Counted from the stretch's first letter, positions 21,405-33,067 are shown. The stretch is DNA of 64,000 bases from Salvia splendens (GCF_004379255.2 NC_056052.1:11525708-11589707), one strand, 5' to 3'. Numbers and translations are program-made. The notes: generated by a model not told the origin, from the letters alone.

Positions 21405-21971
21405 TTAGGCGAATTCAGGGAGTGCGCGTAATGGCATTTCGTCTACTACACACATCTCCGAGTTATCCCTAAATACCTTTACCCTATGACCATTGACAAG
21501 AAAAGGAGTATTGTTTGAAAAACTTCCCTGGATCTCTACTGCTCCATTTGCACGCAAACTCACAACAGTATACGGCCCAATCCATTTGGATTTTAACTTA
21601 CCGGGCATTAACTTGAGTCGGGACTGGAACAGGAGAACCTTCTGCCCAACTTGTAGTTCCTTGGTCCGGAGATTTTTATCATGCCACAACTTGGTATTTT
21701 CCTTGTACCACATTGCTGACTCGTAAGACTCAAGTCGCAATTCTTCCAACTCCTGGAGCTGCAGTTTCCTCTCTCCCTCACAAGCTCGAGGATTCATATT
21801 AATCTCTTTGACCGCCCAGTACGCCCTGTGCTCAATTTCCACCGGTAGGTGACACATCTTGCCGAATACTAACCTGTAAGGAGACATTCCAATGGGCGTT
21901 TTATATGCTGTTCTGTATGCCCATAATGCATCATCAATTCTCTTGCTCCAGTCTTTCCTCGACGGATTCAC
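21405..21971 (-). pseudogene. Integrase C-terminal part (element B)
   Basis: This continues the integrase frame after small indels at about 22,040-22,090. It reads [39 protein letters not shown] and then the GPY-type C-terminal motif [20 protein letters not shown], found in Ty3/Gypsy integrases. The catalytic glutamate ([11 protein letters not shown]) lies just upstream in the same frame as this ORF. It is separated from the two catalytic aspartates by the indels. Confidence 0.9.
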
Positions 21972-23365
21972 CGTCTTTTCCAGGATCGCTTTGATTTCTC
22001 TGTTTGATATTTCTGCTTGGCCGTTGGACTGAGGATGGTATGGTGTGGAAAAGTCGATGGTGAACTCCGTACTTTCTCATAGAGCTCAATAGTCCGGTTG
22101 CGGAAATGTGTCCCATTGTCAGATATTATAGCTCTGGGCACTCCGTACCTGTTGAAAATGTTAGCTATAAGGAACTTCGCTACCTCTTTAGCTTCACACG
22201 ATGTGGTTGCTTTTGCCTCTATCCACTTCGAAACATAATCCACTGCCACAAGTATGTAGGTGTTCCCGTATGAAGACGAAAATGGACCCATGAAGTCCAT
22301 CCCCCAGACATCGAAGATCTCACATACAATTATGGGAACTTGTGGTATTTCGTCCCTCCTGGAGATTCCCCCGGTCTGTTGACACCTCACACAGTTCTGA
22401 CAAAATTCAAAAGCATCCTTATTCAACGTAGGCCAGTAAAACCCACTGTCCAACACCTTCCTTGAGGTCTTCCTAGGTCCAAAGTGACCTCCACACGCTA
22501 GGGCATGGCAATGATTCAGCACATCCCTCTGTTCCCACTTCGGGATACACCTCCGGATTACTTGGTCGGCTCCCATTCGCCACAGATACGGGTCATTCCA
22601 GAAATAGTACTTGGCCTCGCTCTTCAATTTCATCTTCTGGGCCCGGGAGATTACTTGGGAACTGGGCACCTCTCCAGTGACTAAGTAATTTGCCAGGTCC
22701 GCGAACCATGGCTCAGTATTTGTCTGACATTTCCCTTTCTCGGCATCCCCTGGACCTATTAATGCCATGAGCTTTTCCCAATTGATGGGTCTAGGAAATT
22801 CTTCCAGATAGTACAAATGTTCCTCGGGGAATGCATCTGGAATTGTTTCCTCGGTCTCCCCTTGAAAAATACGACTTAGGTGGTCAGCCACCTTGTTCTC
22901 AGTTCCTTTCTTGTCCTTAACTTCCCAATCAAATTCTTGTAAAAGTAATACCCAACGGATTAATCTTGGTTTAGACTCCTTCTTCGCCAGCAAGTACTTA
23001 ATAGTTGCGTGGTCCGTGAAAACGATCACCTTCGACCCCAGCAAGTACGGGTGAAACTTCTCAAATGAGTATACCACCGCCAGCATTTCTTTTTCGGTGT
23101 TGTCATAATTCTTCTGAGCTTGATTCAGTGTTTTGGATGCATAAATGATCACATATCTTTTTCCATCAATTCTTTGACCTAACACCGCTCCCACGGCATA
23201 GTCTCTTGCGTCACACATAATTTCAAAGGGTAGATTCCAGTCGGGCGCTCTAATAATGGGGGCAGATATTAGTCTATCTTTCAACAACTGAAAAGCCTTT
23301 TTTGCACTCCTCATCGAACACAAACTCCACATCGTTATGCAATAAGTGAGTGAGTGGTTGAGCAA
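21968..23365 (-). pseudogene. RNase H and integrase N-terminal/core (element B)
   Basis: RNase H shows [29 protein letters not shown] and [11 protein letters not shown]. The integrase zinc-finger region ([10 protein letters not shown] ... [11 protein letters not shown]) and the core follow, with catalytic aspartates in WGMDFMGPF and SDNGTHFRN. The frame then goes astray at ELYEK because of two small insertions within about 30 bp (near 22,070-22,040), before the catalytic glutamate. The link to RT upstream is broken by a one-base change in an A-run (plus-strand T-run at about 23,297-23,304). Confidence 0.92.
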
Positions 23366-25322
23366 TCCTCGCGAAATCCTTTATAAACCTCCTATAAAAT
23401 CCTGCATGCCCTAGGAATCCTCTCACCTCTTTCTGATTTGTCGGGTAAGGCAGTTTTGAGATGACATCGATTTTTGCTTGATCTACCTGTATGCCTCTTT
23501 CCGATACCACATGCCCTAGGACAATTCCTTCAGGGACCATAAAGTGGCATTTCTCAAAATTCAAAACCAAATGCTTTTCCTGGCACCTCCTCAGCACTAT
23601 ATCCAAACTTGCCAAACACGAGTCAAATGAATTCCCGTACACCGTGAAGTCATCCATAAAAATCTCAATGCAATCCTCTAGGAGATCCGAGAAAATACTC
23701 ATCATACAACGCTGAAAAGTCCCTGACGCATTGCAGAGACCAAACGGCATCCTTCTATAAGCATACGTTCCAAAGGGACACGTGAAAGTTGTCTTCTCTT
23801 GATCCTCGGGATCCACATAGATTTGAAAATACCCACTATATCCGTCCAGGAAACAGAAATATTGCTTGCCCGCGAGCCTCTCCAACATCTGGTCAATGAA
23901 AGGTAACGGGAAGTGATCCTTCTTAGTAGCCTCGTTCAGCTTCCGGTAGTCAATACACATCCTCCACCCAGTAACAAGTCGAGTGGGGACCAATTCATTT
24001 TTATCGTTCTTAACTACCTGTATACCTGACCTCTTGGGTACCATATGTACGGGACTAACCCATTCACTGTCGGGTATGGAATATATGATTCCTAGGGATA
24101 GCAGCTTCAATACTTCCTTCAGCACTTCTTCCCTCATGTTCAGATTCAACTTGCGTTGCAGATCCCTACAGGCCTTTGCTCCTTCTTCTAAACGAATGTG
24201 ATGCATGCACATATCTGGACTGATTCCAACCAAGTCAGAGAGCGTCCACCCAATGGCTTTCTTGTTTCTCTTGATTACATTCAGTAGTTCCTCTTCTTGT
24301 CCCTCGGTCAAGCTGCTGTTAATAATCACTGGGAAGTTTTCGTTCTCCTCCAGATACGCATACTTGAGCCCAGGTGGAAGTGTTTTCAATTCTTTCTTGG
24401 GGACATCTTTTTCCTGGGGCAAGGGGTTTTGTTCTGTTGTCATTCCCTTCTTAGACTCAGTAGAACTGTCCATGCTCGCCACATAAGGTGTCTTCCTTGA
24501 CCTAGCTAGCTCCGGACTTGAACAGAATTCCAGAATTGCTTCCGCTAGTTCCTCATCCGATAACTCACTTGTGTTCATCGCTTGACACCAACTGGCTACT
24601 TCTCTATCAATGGCATGACTTATCTCAGAATTCTCGTTCTGTTCCTGCATTAACTCTGTCTCAAGATATTCCTGGACCAAGGGGTTAATAACATCTATAG
24701 CATGCAAATTTTCAACGTCAAGAGGTCTTTTCATTGCCTCATCTATGCTGAATGTATATTTCTCCCCATTGTAATCAAGGCAGATAGTACCGTCAAAAAC
24801 ATCAATGATAGTTTTAGCGGTACGCAGGAAAGGTCTCCCTAGAAGTACTCCGCCAGACTCTGCAGACTCATTATCACTCATCCTAATCACATGGAAATCA
24901 GCTAGGTACAAGAAATCATGTACCTTCACTATCACATTCTCAAGCACTCCTTCAGGACAAATGCATGACCTGTCTACCAATTGGATCACAACTTTCGTGT
25001 CCACCATGCCTACCCCTACTAACTTCTTGTATATAGATAGTGGTAACACATTTATCGACGCACCTAAATCACACATAGCATGCTCGATTTTCACATCACC
25101 AATAGAGATGGGTAAGGCAAACATACCTGGATCATTGCATTTCGAAGGCATCCTCCGCTTCTGAATCACTGCCGAGACATTCTCGCCTATCAAAATTTTC
25201 CCACTGGGTCTAGCCTTTCCAGCTATAAATTCCTTGATGAACTTGCTAAACACCGGCAATTTCAAGGCCTGCAGGAATGGTAGATTAATTTCTAGTTTCC
25301 CAAAAGTGTCCATGAAATCCAC
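23274..25322 (-). pseudogene. Protease and reverse transcriptase (element B)
   Basis: This has 682 codons. The aspartic protease has the DLGASINVLPLSIY active site and the flap-side motif GVLLGRPFLRTAKTIID. Reverse transcriptase follows with WRMCIDYRKLNEATKKDHFPLP, GYSGYFQI, FGLCNASGTFQRCM and the catalytic FMDDFTVY (an F-for-Y version of YMDD common in this lineage). The thumb (LGHVVSERGIQVD, VRGFLGHAGFYRRFI) is intact. It is in the same phase as gag, from which two in-frame TAG codons (25,422-25,424 and 25,332-25,334) separate it. It ends with a frameshift at a homopolymer just inside the RT/RNase H linker. Confidence 0.94.
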
Positions 25323-25421
25323 CGGCTCTTCCTACTTCTTCTTGGCTTCCCCCCGGCTTGGGAAAGGCTTCAGTCGTTTTCCTGCTCCTAAAGAGCCTTC
25401 AGCTGAGAATTCTCCAGTCTC

Positions 25422-27434
25422 CTACCTTACTGCCTCGTTCCCAAACACTGGCTCTGGATCGAGGAAGAATGGTTCAGTTGACTTAGGCAAGGGTTTCTCC
25501 AAGTCTCCTATCTTAAGGTCATCCTTGACCAAGGAACGTTCTCCTTCCGAGTCCCTAGATCTAGGAATTGTATCCTCTTCCTTACCTTCCTTGGGGCTTA
25601 TCGCTTCCTTCGTGCTTACCACTGGCCCATCATATGCCTTCCCGGATCTCAAGGTAACCTGACTTATATTCGCCCTATCTGGTGGCCTTACGGAGGTGGG
25701 AATCTTTCCCTCATTTTCCCTCATATCACTCAAAGAAGTGGCTATCTGGGACAATTGTTTAGCCAACATATCCATGGCTGCCTTTTGCTCCTGTTGAGCA
25801 TCTCGAAGCTTGTGCACTACGTCATTGTTCGATTGTAGGTTGCTTTGCATATGTTGCTGAGAACTGACGAGGTCGTGCACCATATCATCGATACTCTTTG
25901 GTGACTTTCGTGGTTGACTGGACCCTGGCCCTATACTCAGAGTCGGTCCACTCGCTTGATTCTGACGAGTGTTCCTTTGACCGTTTGAAGAGTTGTTGTA
26001 TTGATTTCCTTGGCCCTGGTAATTGTTCTGAAAATTCCTTTGGTGCGGTGGCACATAAGAGTTCCCTTGATTATTCTGATTTCTGTTCCCCCAGCTTGAG
26101 TGGTCTCCTTGGTTCCGATTGATCCAGCTGCCCTGCCCCTCTTGATTCCTTCCTGACCAGTTACCTTGCCTTTCGGGCTGAGGTGCAAACTGCTGACTTT
26201 GTTGTGGTGCTGGCTGATTCTGCTCATTGTCAGTCCATCTGAAATTCGGATGATTCCTCCAAGGTGCATCTCTCTGTCTTCCTGGATTCCAGCTCCCATC
26301 AGGATTCCAACTACCCATTGCACTGACCTGGGCCTGATAATCTCCTTCCCGGGTCCCGTAATATTGCTGAATTTGACTATCTTCTGGACCAGGAGATTTC
26401 TCCTTCCCTTGTGAAGTCAGTGGATTCGTCTTCTCAATCGCGTTCAAAAGAGCCTTCTCGAGCCTATCAATCCTTGCCTCCACTTTATCATCTTCTCGCT
26501 CTCTTACGGCATGCACCGACTCTCTTCTTACTGCATTCCTATGGTTATCGTACGCCTTCTTAGCGTCGATCAACTTTCCCAGGATTTCCCTTGCTTCACT
26601 TCCCCTCTTTCTTGTGAAATTCCCCCCACTCGAAGAATTCATTAAGTCCTTTGACTCAGGAGTCGCTCCTTCGTAAAACAGAGAGTAGGTCTCTGCCTCT
26701 ATCATTCGGTGGTTCGGGCATGCATTCAACAACCCCTTAAATCTCGACCAATACTGACTCAAGGATTCGTCGTAATCCTGCTTATACTCTAATATTTGTT
26801 TCTTCAGTGCATTCGTCTTGTTGGATAAGAAGAAATAATCTAGGAACTCCAATTTGAAATCCCTCCATGTGCGGATAGAATCCGGGGGCAACCTTAATAA
26901 CCACGTGTTAGCTTCCCCCTTCAAGGTAAACGAAATCGCACGTAGGCGATAATCCTCCTCTGTTGCATCATTCGGCCTCTTCTGAATACCACACACCTTA
27001 CTGAATTCATTTAAGAACTCATACGAACACTCATTTCTACGCCCAGAGAACGTCGGCAAGATGCAGAGCACGTTTGTCTTTATCTCAATAGTTCTCTGGC
27101 GTGGATTCATCACTATGGCTTGTGCTGACTCTCCATCTAAGTGGGCAGTGAGAGAGCCGATCTCTGGATCTGGATCTACTACCTGCGCCATGACTACTTC
27201 CTCTGCTTCCCCTGTTTCTGACTCTGTTTCTGATTCGGGTGGGGACTCTGGATCTTCGCGTCCTGACGACGTCCAAGATTCGTCGCTAGTGAATTCACTC
27301 GGAAACGGATCTCCTATGGTGAACCCTGATCTGGTGGTCACAGTAGAGGCTGTGTTCTTAACCCGCCAATTAAACTGGTCGTGCTTCCTCCCAGACGAGT
27401 TGCTCCAGTAGGTAGATCCTGAGCCTCTGCTCAT
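25422..27434 (-). CDS. gag of Athila-type element B
   Basis: The 670-codon ORF is open from MSRGSGSTYWSNSSG. The retrotransposon gag domain spans roughly residues 110-260 (ECSYEFLNEFSKVCGIQKRP, SFTLKGEANTWLLRLPPDSI, RFKGLLNACPNHRMIEAET). A charged helical linker and then a long N/Q/G-rich tail with repeated GNQ/GRN units follow. I see no CCHC zinc knuckle. The start is supported by its position about 85 bp downstream of the primer site. The ORF ends at a TAG and the same frame continues into protease. The product would form the particle that packages element RNA in the cytoplasm. This is the only intact ORF of the element. Confidence 0.88.
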   Translation of the reverse strand: MSRGSGSTYWSNSSGRKHDQFNWRVKNTASTVTTRSGFTIGDPFPSEFTSDESWTSSGREDPESPPESETESETGEAEEVVMAQVVDPDPEIGSLTAHLDGESAQAIVMNPRQRTIEIKTNVLCILPTFSGRRNECSYEFLNEFSKVCGIQKRPNDATEEDYRLRAISFTLKGEANTWLLRLPPDSIRTWRDFKLEFLDYFFLSNKTNALKKQILEYKQDYDESLSQYWSRFKGLLNACPNHRMIEAETYSLFYEGATPESKDLMNSSSGGNFTRKRGSEAREILGKLIDAKKAYDNHRNAVRRESVHAVREREDDKVEARIDRLEKALLNAIEKTNPLTSQGKEKSPGPEDSQIQQYYGTREGDYQAQVSAMGSWNPDGSWNPGRQRDAPWRNHPNFRWTDNEQNQPAPQQSQQFAPQPERQGNWSGRNQEGQGSWINRNQGDHSSWGNRNQNNQGNSYVPPHQRNFQNNYQGQGNQYNNSSNGQRNTRQNQASGPTLSIGPGSSQPRKSPKSIDDMVHDLVSSQQHMQSNLQSNNDVVHKLRDAQQEQKAAMDMLAKQLSQIATSLSDMRENEGKIPTSVRPPDRANISQVTLRSGKAYDGPVVSTKEAISPKEGKEEDTIPRSRDSEGERSLVKDDLKIGDLEKPLPKSTEPFFLDPEPVFGNEAVR

Positions 27435-27518
27435 AAACTACAAACAAAAGAGAAAGAAAACAAGTAAAAATTATTTACACCACAGACTCTGAACACTAAC
27501 ACTAAGCACGCCCTCCAT
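27435..27518 (-). other. Short leader of element B
   Basis: About 84 bp lie between the primer site and the gag start, with an A-rich stretch on the minus strand. I see no feature beyond the leader itself. Confidence 0.5.
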
Positions 27519-27535
27519 CCCCGACAACGGCGCCA
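27519..27535 (-). other. Primer binding site, tRNA-Asp type (element B)
   Basis: The minus strand reads TGGCGCCGTTGTCGGGG, one mismatch from the complement of the tRNA-Asp(GTC) 3' end. Two bases separate it from the LTR end at 27,538. Confidence 0.93.
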
Positions 27536-27537
27536 TT

Positions 27538-29091
27538 TGAAGTGGAGGTGTCGGATCGTATCTTCGTGTGCTTACAGGGAAAACTATGCAAGTGCTTGGT
27601 CAAGACACCGCGCTTCTTAAATCCGCTGGATCACTAGGTCCAGGAACTCAAGGAACACAGAGTGTTTTTGTCGTTGGACACACTCGACTCCCCTTCAAAA
27701 ATTAAATCCCTCAACCCGAGTACTATGGATTAGTATAGGGAAGTGGGGTTGATCCCACGAAGATGGAGTCGTGAAGTAGTGCTTAGAGACTCTGGAAACA
27801 AGCGGTTGCTTCCACGCAAAAGGGTTGAGGTTTAAACTACCACTAGACCTAGGCACGGAAATGAAATGCTAGACCTAGGACACAGAACACTTATAAAATC
27901 AGACATCAACGCCGAAAGAAACAATTATTCACTAGACCGTGTAAATGACTGACTAAATATGACTAGGCAGAGAGAATTAAAAAGTGGGGACCATGACATT
28001 CAAATAAGGTAAGTACGGAAAAAGCTGCAACTAACAAACTCATGCAATTTCCTAACCAACTCAGACGCGTAAATGGAGAAAACAGAGCATACTCCTAGAT
28101 TCGAACAGAATATAGAAATCGGGACGCCGAAAACTTGCTACGAATCGGACGTACGTCAGATCTATATAAACTAGGCGAAATGAAATGAAAACACGTAGGC
28201 TAGGCATAAAATTAAATCAACGCGGCTCAGATTCACGTCGAATGCTTAATCCACTCCGGATCCAAGCCATCCGAACTCAACACCCAGCAAAATCAACTCC
28301 ATAACTCCGATTCTCATAGATCTGCTCAGATCAACTCCAAATCCCAACAATCACAGACAGCCTTACAACATCAGCAAGTTAAAAGCCCGATTCATCCACA
28401 AACAAACTCCATTCTCCCAGATACAACCACGAACCTGCAATAATCCAGAAAACAACCTCGAAAACAACCAACTCCAACAATCCAACTCAGAATTCTAGTA
28501 AACATAATCAACAAACAAAGATCAACACAATCGGCATAAGCTAAAACGAAACTTGCATAAAAACAGAGAAATATCCAGAAAACAAAGAGGTCCGAGCTTC
28601 GAACAGTGAAGCTCGGCGAATTCAGCAGAAACGAAAACGGAAAATAAATTGTTTCTTCGCCCTAAAGAAGGACGGTGTTACGACCAGATCGAAATGTATG
28701 AAAACTAGAGGTGAACCCCAAGTACGCCCTGAATCTCCCCACGAAAGAACCCAAGTGTGTGAAAAAGTGAACTAAGCTACAAGCTGTTCTCGAGGTCTCC
28801 CACCCGAGAAGATCCCTCCAGCGTGCATGCTTCTCCCTTTTATAGACGCGGACATAACCTTCTAGAGTCTTCGTAGAAATCTCTATTCTACCCTTCAACT
28901 CCGAGGCTTCCTCCGTCGAGCAATTTTCCACATAATGTCCACTCTTTCGCCTTCTTCCTAGGTCCACGCAACTGTCTCCCTCCTTTGCTGGACCTGGCGA
29001 AAATCTTCACACACCTGGCTTAAAACGTGTGTTAGACCCAGAAATTTCACGAATTAAAGCCCTAGACCTATGCATGAAATTAGCCTTATCA
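27538..29091 (-). repeat. 5' LTR of element B
   Basis: Length is 1,554 bp, equal to the 3' LTR. The minus strand starts TGATAAGGC and ends CCACTTCA. Its promoter TATAAAA is at 28,838-28,844. The 101-codon ORF at 28,662-28,967 matches the one in the 3' LTR. Confidence 0.96.
28838..28844 (-). promoter_or_regulatory. TATA box of element B promoter
   Basis: TATAAAA on the minus strand lies about 250 bp inside the 5' LTR from its outer end and is conserved in the 3' LTR (16,621-16,627). Confidence 0.65.
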
Positions 29092-29096
29092 GTCAT
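29092..29096. repeat. Target-site duplication GTCAT (right) of element B
   Basis: This is the second copy of the 5-bp duplication also found at 15,316-15,320. Confidence 0.95.
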
Positions 29097-29230
29097 ATTT
29101 CGGCAAAACCCCAAATAGTCCTATCCTTTTCTTTCTCCCAAAGCCGTAAAGGATCATGTACAACATTTGCTAAGCCATCTCCTGAAAATTCAATTTCCTT
29201 AAATTGAAAACAAATCATTGCGAACTATAC
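29097..29230 (-). other. Unassigned exon-like stretch beside element B
   Basis: The minus strand has a TTTTCAG acceptor-like motif followed by an open stretch of about 30 codons (NVVHDPLRLWEKEKDRTIWG) that ends in a stop at the insertion site of B. I do not recognise it. It may be a host exon remnant or chance. Confidence 0.25.
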
Positions 29231-29880
29231 TTTCTAGTGCATGTGTTGTGTGTTGAGTTTTTAACATAAGATTTAACAAACTAAATAAATTTACAAAAGT
29301 ATTTATTTAGGTGATTATAGGATTAATTGCAGTCATATTCATTCGAATAATAAGCATGTTAGCGCAATAATTCTTGCAGGAAATTAATGTCCTAAACATA
29401 TATTTTATGGTTAGATAATATACCTTTTTGATTCTCCACAGAATCAACAATTGATTGTGCTTATTCACGTAATGATCTTGATACTCAATACGAATCTTCC
29501 GATCTGTTCTCAAACTCAAGGTATGATCTTTTTATCGACAAATTAAAACTGATCACATGTAAAGGACTTGATCTAGAAAAGAGACATAAATCGAATTTGT
29601 TTGTGAGATTTTCGAAAATCTCTGTGATGGGAGCTAAGTTTTTTAAATTTTCACTTATGAGGGATATAATTTATGTCATATGTCTAGTCCCCTTTCCATA
29701 GATTTATAATGAGCCAGATATATTAGGATTCAAGGATATTGCATTGGTCTTACATGTTGGACTTAATCAATTAAAATGATCCCTAGTTTAATATAATTTC
29801 AACAGAATATTATTTTGGACCATAATAGAGAATAATATTAAGAGTCCATCCATATCCATATTACGAGTAATCAAAATATT
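29231..29880 (-). repeat. Degenerate Copia-type LTR fragment
   Basis: The segment around 29,425-29,520 (TTGATTCTCCACAGAATC ... AATGATCTTGATACTC) resembles the minus-oriented Copia LTRs at 35,260-35,330 and 43,210-43,280. The rest is strongly diverged and AT-rich, and the ends are not identifiable. Confidence 0.45.
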
Positions 29881-30010
29881 ACTACCTCCTTCCTTTAAAA
29901 ATAGAAATTTTTGAAACGGCACGGATTTTAATGTATAGTTCGGTAAAGTAAGAGAGATAAAAAAAATGTGTAAAGTAAGATAAATAAAGAGAAAAAATAG
30001 TGGAAAGAGT
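29881..30010. repeat. Partial Stowaway-like MITE
   Basis: The segment opens with CTACCTCCTTCCTTT, a degraded version of the Stowaway terminus CTCCCTCCGTCC, and continues with the A/G-rich body usual for these elements. The right terminus is missing where the next LTR begins at 30,011. Confidence 0.4.
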
Positions 30011-32140
30011 TGTCACGACCGCATTTTACTAAGAATAGTAAAACTCGGTTAACCGTGATTAGGGATGGAAATTAAGAAAAGACATATAGCCAATTTATAT
30101 GATTACGAGCATCTCAAATAGAATACTTGAATAGGATTCGCTCGATCATAAAGATTTGAGTTCAAGGTTCATACAATACTGTTTATGGAGTATTTGTCAG
30201 AGTCATAAAGGGAAAGCAGGATTTAACTTGCTTAAATAATGATGCGGAAACAAATGAACGTGGTTCCATGTTTGAAGAAATGAACCTCCGAGAGTACTGT
30301 ATAGACACAGGAGTAAGCAAGCCCTACTTGGATCAGCACCCTCCACTCCATCACAACTCAACCTGCACATTTAGAAATAAATGCAGGGCTGAGTACAAAG
30401 GTACTCAATGAACACATTGTCCAAAGATACAATTATACATTTAAAATATTGTCAAGCCATCAGTCACAGTAATACTAAGGGGTTTTTCATAAAAGCCCAA
30501 GCTTACCAAATTCTCATACTTAAAATGTTCAATTGTGCAATCTAAGTTCTTTCAGTAATTCGTCGTATCTAAAACATCTTGTGTTGGGAAAGTGACCACT
30601 TTGCACGGTCACCAGACCTGCCAACCCTTTCGATGACACACAGTCCACGTGTACACTAGTCCGAGTAGGGACTCTCCCCTTGCTGGACCCGAATTCGATT
30701 TACTCCCTCCGTCCCCGAATAAGAGTCGCTAATTTCCATTTTGGGCCGTCCCCCCCCATTAAGAGTCACTCTTCATTTTTACCATAAATGGTAGTAGGCC
30801 CCACATTCCACTAACTCACTCCACTCACATTTTATTATAAAACCCATATAAAAATATGGGTCCCACATTCCACTAACTTTTTCAACCAACTTTTCTCTAC
30901 ATTTCTTAAAACTCGTACCCGGTCAAAGAGCGACTCCTATTAGGGGACGGAGGGAGTATAATTTTTGGCATAGCACATTCGGTATAACCAAAACAGATAG
31001 ACATCATCACATAAAATAAAATATTTATGGCAAGACAACATCATTTGCATAAATAAATATTATCTGAAATATACTTCATATTTTTATCCATATTTGTATG
31101 TAGGATAGAAAAGTTCACCCTGTATACTTCCAAACTCCGTAAAACAATATTAACTCAGTTGGAGTTAAATTCCTTGCAATGGACCTTGTCCAATAAAAGA
31201 AAAAAATCTACTTTAGCTTCAAGGAAATAGCAATAGTGGATGATATGCTCCTAGGATATATGCATCCTATTTTTCTTCTCTCTTTCATAAACTCATTCAC
31301 TTTAATTAAATCCAAAGATTTAATTATTGGTATTAATTAATCAAGAGATTAATTAATTTAATAAAAAAATGTACAAACTCACATACTTAAATTAATTCAA
31401 GATATTTCTCAAGCAATTAATTTAATCCCAATATTACACTTAATTAATCCCAAATGAAGAATTAATTAATTATAGTTCAATTAACTCTATCAAAATTTAA
31501 CCCATCACGCACTAGTAAATGTTGACCCATAACATAAAATAAAGTCTAAGGCCCAAATGAATTTTATACTTGAAATGGCCCCAACAACAAACGGACTGAA
31601 AAATACTAGTCCAAGTACTTAAATAATTCAAATAATAGGCTCCCACCCCAGAAACTCTATACGTGAAACCTACCTATTTGTATCTGCTCAACATCTCTGT
31701 CTCGGTTTACTTCACGATCGGAAGTCCAAACAATATCTGGTTGTCCCGAAATTTTAACCGAAGGTAGAAGACTGATAAAGCATCATTCTTCCAGAAGGAG
31801 ATCAAATTTTAATGGTTAGATCTTCCATTACTAATTTCGGAAGTGGCTGTCGTTTTCAACAATAGCAGTGTCGGTTTTGTACACAATCGGAAGTTCAAAC
31901 ATTGTCCAATCGTTATGAAATTTTAAAGGAAGGTAAAGAACTCATCCAAATTCAATTTCACCTAAGGAAATTAAATTTGAACGGTTCGATCTTCAGTTAT
32001 TAATTTTCAAAGGAGCTGTCATTTGTAAGATACTTATTTCCAAATTGAAACATGTTAGGAGCTTGTCTAGTTTCTTGAATATGAAACAAAAATATGGCGT
32101 ATTCGATAATATAAAGAGCATGCTTGACTTTGATCTATGT
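30011..32140 (-). repeat. Decayed LTR ending in GTCGTGACA (Gypsy-like)
   Basis: The plus-strand start TGTCACGACCGC and the blocks AACCTGCACATTTAG..ATGCAGGGCTGAGTAC and GTGTACACTAGTCCGAGTAGGG also occur in the LTR at 59,103-61,854, which has the same orientation. A Stowaway MITE (30,703-30,956) is inserted in it. Positions about 31,715-31,850 and 31,890-32,010 form a diverged direct duplication. The right terminus was not found, so the end given is approximate. Confidence 0.6.
30703..30956. mobile_element. Stowaway MITE with TA duplication
   Basis: This is a 254-bp element with inverted termini of about 28 bp (CTCCCTCCGTCCCCGAATAA at the left, its complement at the right) and a TA dinucleotide on each side (30,701-30,702 and 30,957-30,958). 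It encodes nothing. Mobilisation would depend on a Tc1/mariner transposase in trans. Confidence 0.93.
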
Positions 32141-32386
32141 TCTATATGATCTCTCATACTATATGACATGCTTAAATAAAAGAATATGAAATTTAGATGA
32201 AAGACCCACTGAAATGAAAAGCAAAAAAATTTGGTTGGACTGCAAATCTCCCTTTTCCTTCGTGCTTGCTTGAAAAAAAGTATGAGTGTGTTGGAAGTTT
32301 TGAGTGTGAAGGTGTTTGTGGTGTGTTGATGGATGAAAAAAAATCACTTCCACTATATTCAGCTTCTTCTCCGACATTAAATATTA

Positions 32387-32582
32387 CTTCATCCGTCCCA
32401 TAGTAGATGTCATACTTTCCTTTTTAGTTTGTCACACAAAAGATGTTACATTTTCTAGAAAAAGTTCCCTCTCACATTAATATAAATATATTATTTTCTT
32501 TTTCCACTTAACACACAAAACAACACCTCCTAAAATCCCGCGTCAATTTCCAAGTGTGACATCTACTATGGGATGGAGGGAG
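32387..32582. mobile_element. Stowaway MITE
   Basis: The left end is CTTCATCCGTCCCATAGTAG and the right end is the complement of CTCCCTCCATCCCATAGTAG, giving inverted termini of about 26 bp with a few mismatches. TA precedes the left end and TG follows the right end, so one target dinucleotide has mutated. Confidence 0.87.
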
Positions 32583-33067
32583 TGTTATTATAGCACATCC
32601 ACTCCTTTGCATGATATATTTGTGATAACTCATTATGAAGTTTTTGAAAAAAATTCTACTTTGCATGTCGCAGTGAACTTAAATGTGATCATTTCAAATT
32701 TATATGATCATTTAGTACTGGACATTTATTCTTGTAGCTGATGATGTCCAACCATTCCTATTACCCATTTTGCACTTGTTGAAACAAAAGGGAGAGTGGA
32801 GGATTTTGGAGAAGAAGTCATCTGCAACACTACTCCACTATTCATGCACTATTTCACACTATTCATTGTACCTTTTTACCGTATACAATTTACTGACTTG
32901 TCCCAACAATTGTACGAGCATGCTTCGGAAATTGGAGTTTCTCCAATAATAGAGCACCAACTATGTGTAGCTCGTCTTTGTAATAATATAGATATTATTG
33001 GAGCATTCTCCTCTAGTAGAGAAATGACTCTATATTTTAATTAGACATTTAATATCTATTTGAGCTA
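32583..33067. other. AT-rich spacer
   Basis: I found no gene or complete repeat here. An 82-codon open frame at 32,796-33,044 has no recognisable motif and is probably chance. A small inverted pair around TTGGAGTTTCTCCAA is present near 32,931. Confidence 0.4.

Larger units (their letters stand above)
15321..29091 (-). mobile_element. Element B: complete Athila-type Ty3/Gypsy retrotransposon
   Basis: This is a 13,771-bp element on the minus strand. It has two 1,554-bp LTRs with TG..CA ends, GTCAT duplications, a tRNA-Asp primer site, and gag, protease, RT, RNase H and integrase in that order. A third coding block follows integrase, in the env position typical of Athila elements. LTR comparison by eye gives roughly 35 differences, about 97.8% identity. 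With a commonly used plant rate of 1.3e-8 substitutions per site per year, that suggests insertion just under one million years ago (inference). Frames are broken at only a handful of sites, consistent with recent activity. Confidence 0.96.

Noticed and set aside
28662..28967. 101-codon ORF in both LTRs of element B (also at 16,445-16,750)
   Set aside because: It is present twice only because the LTRs are duplicates. It overlaps the TATA region, has no recognisable domain and no supporting conservation that I can see.
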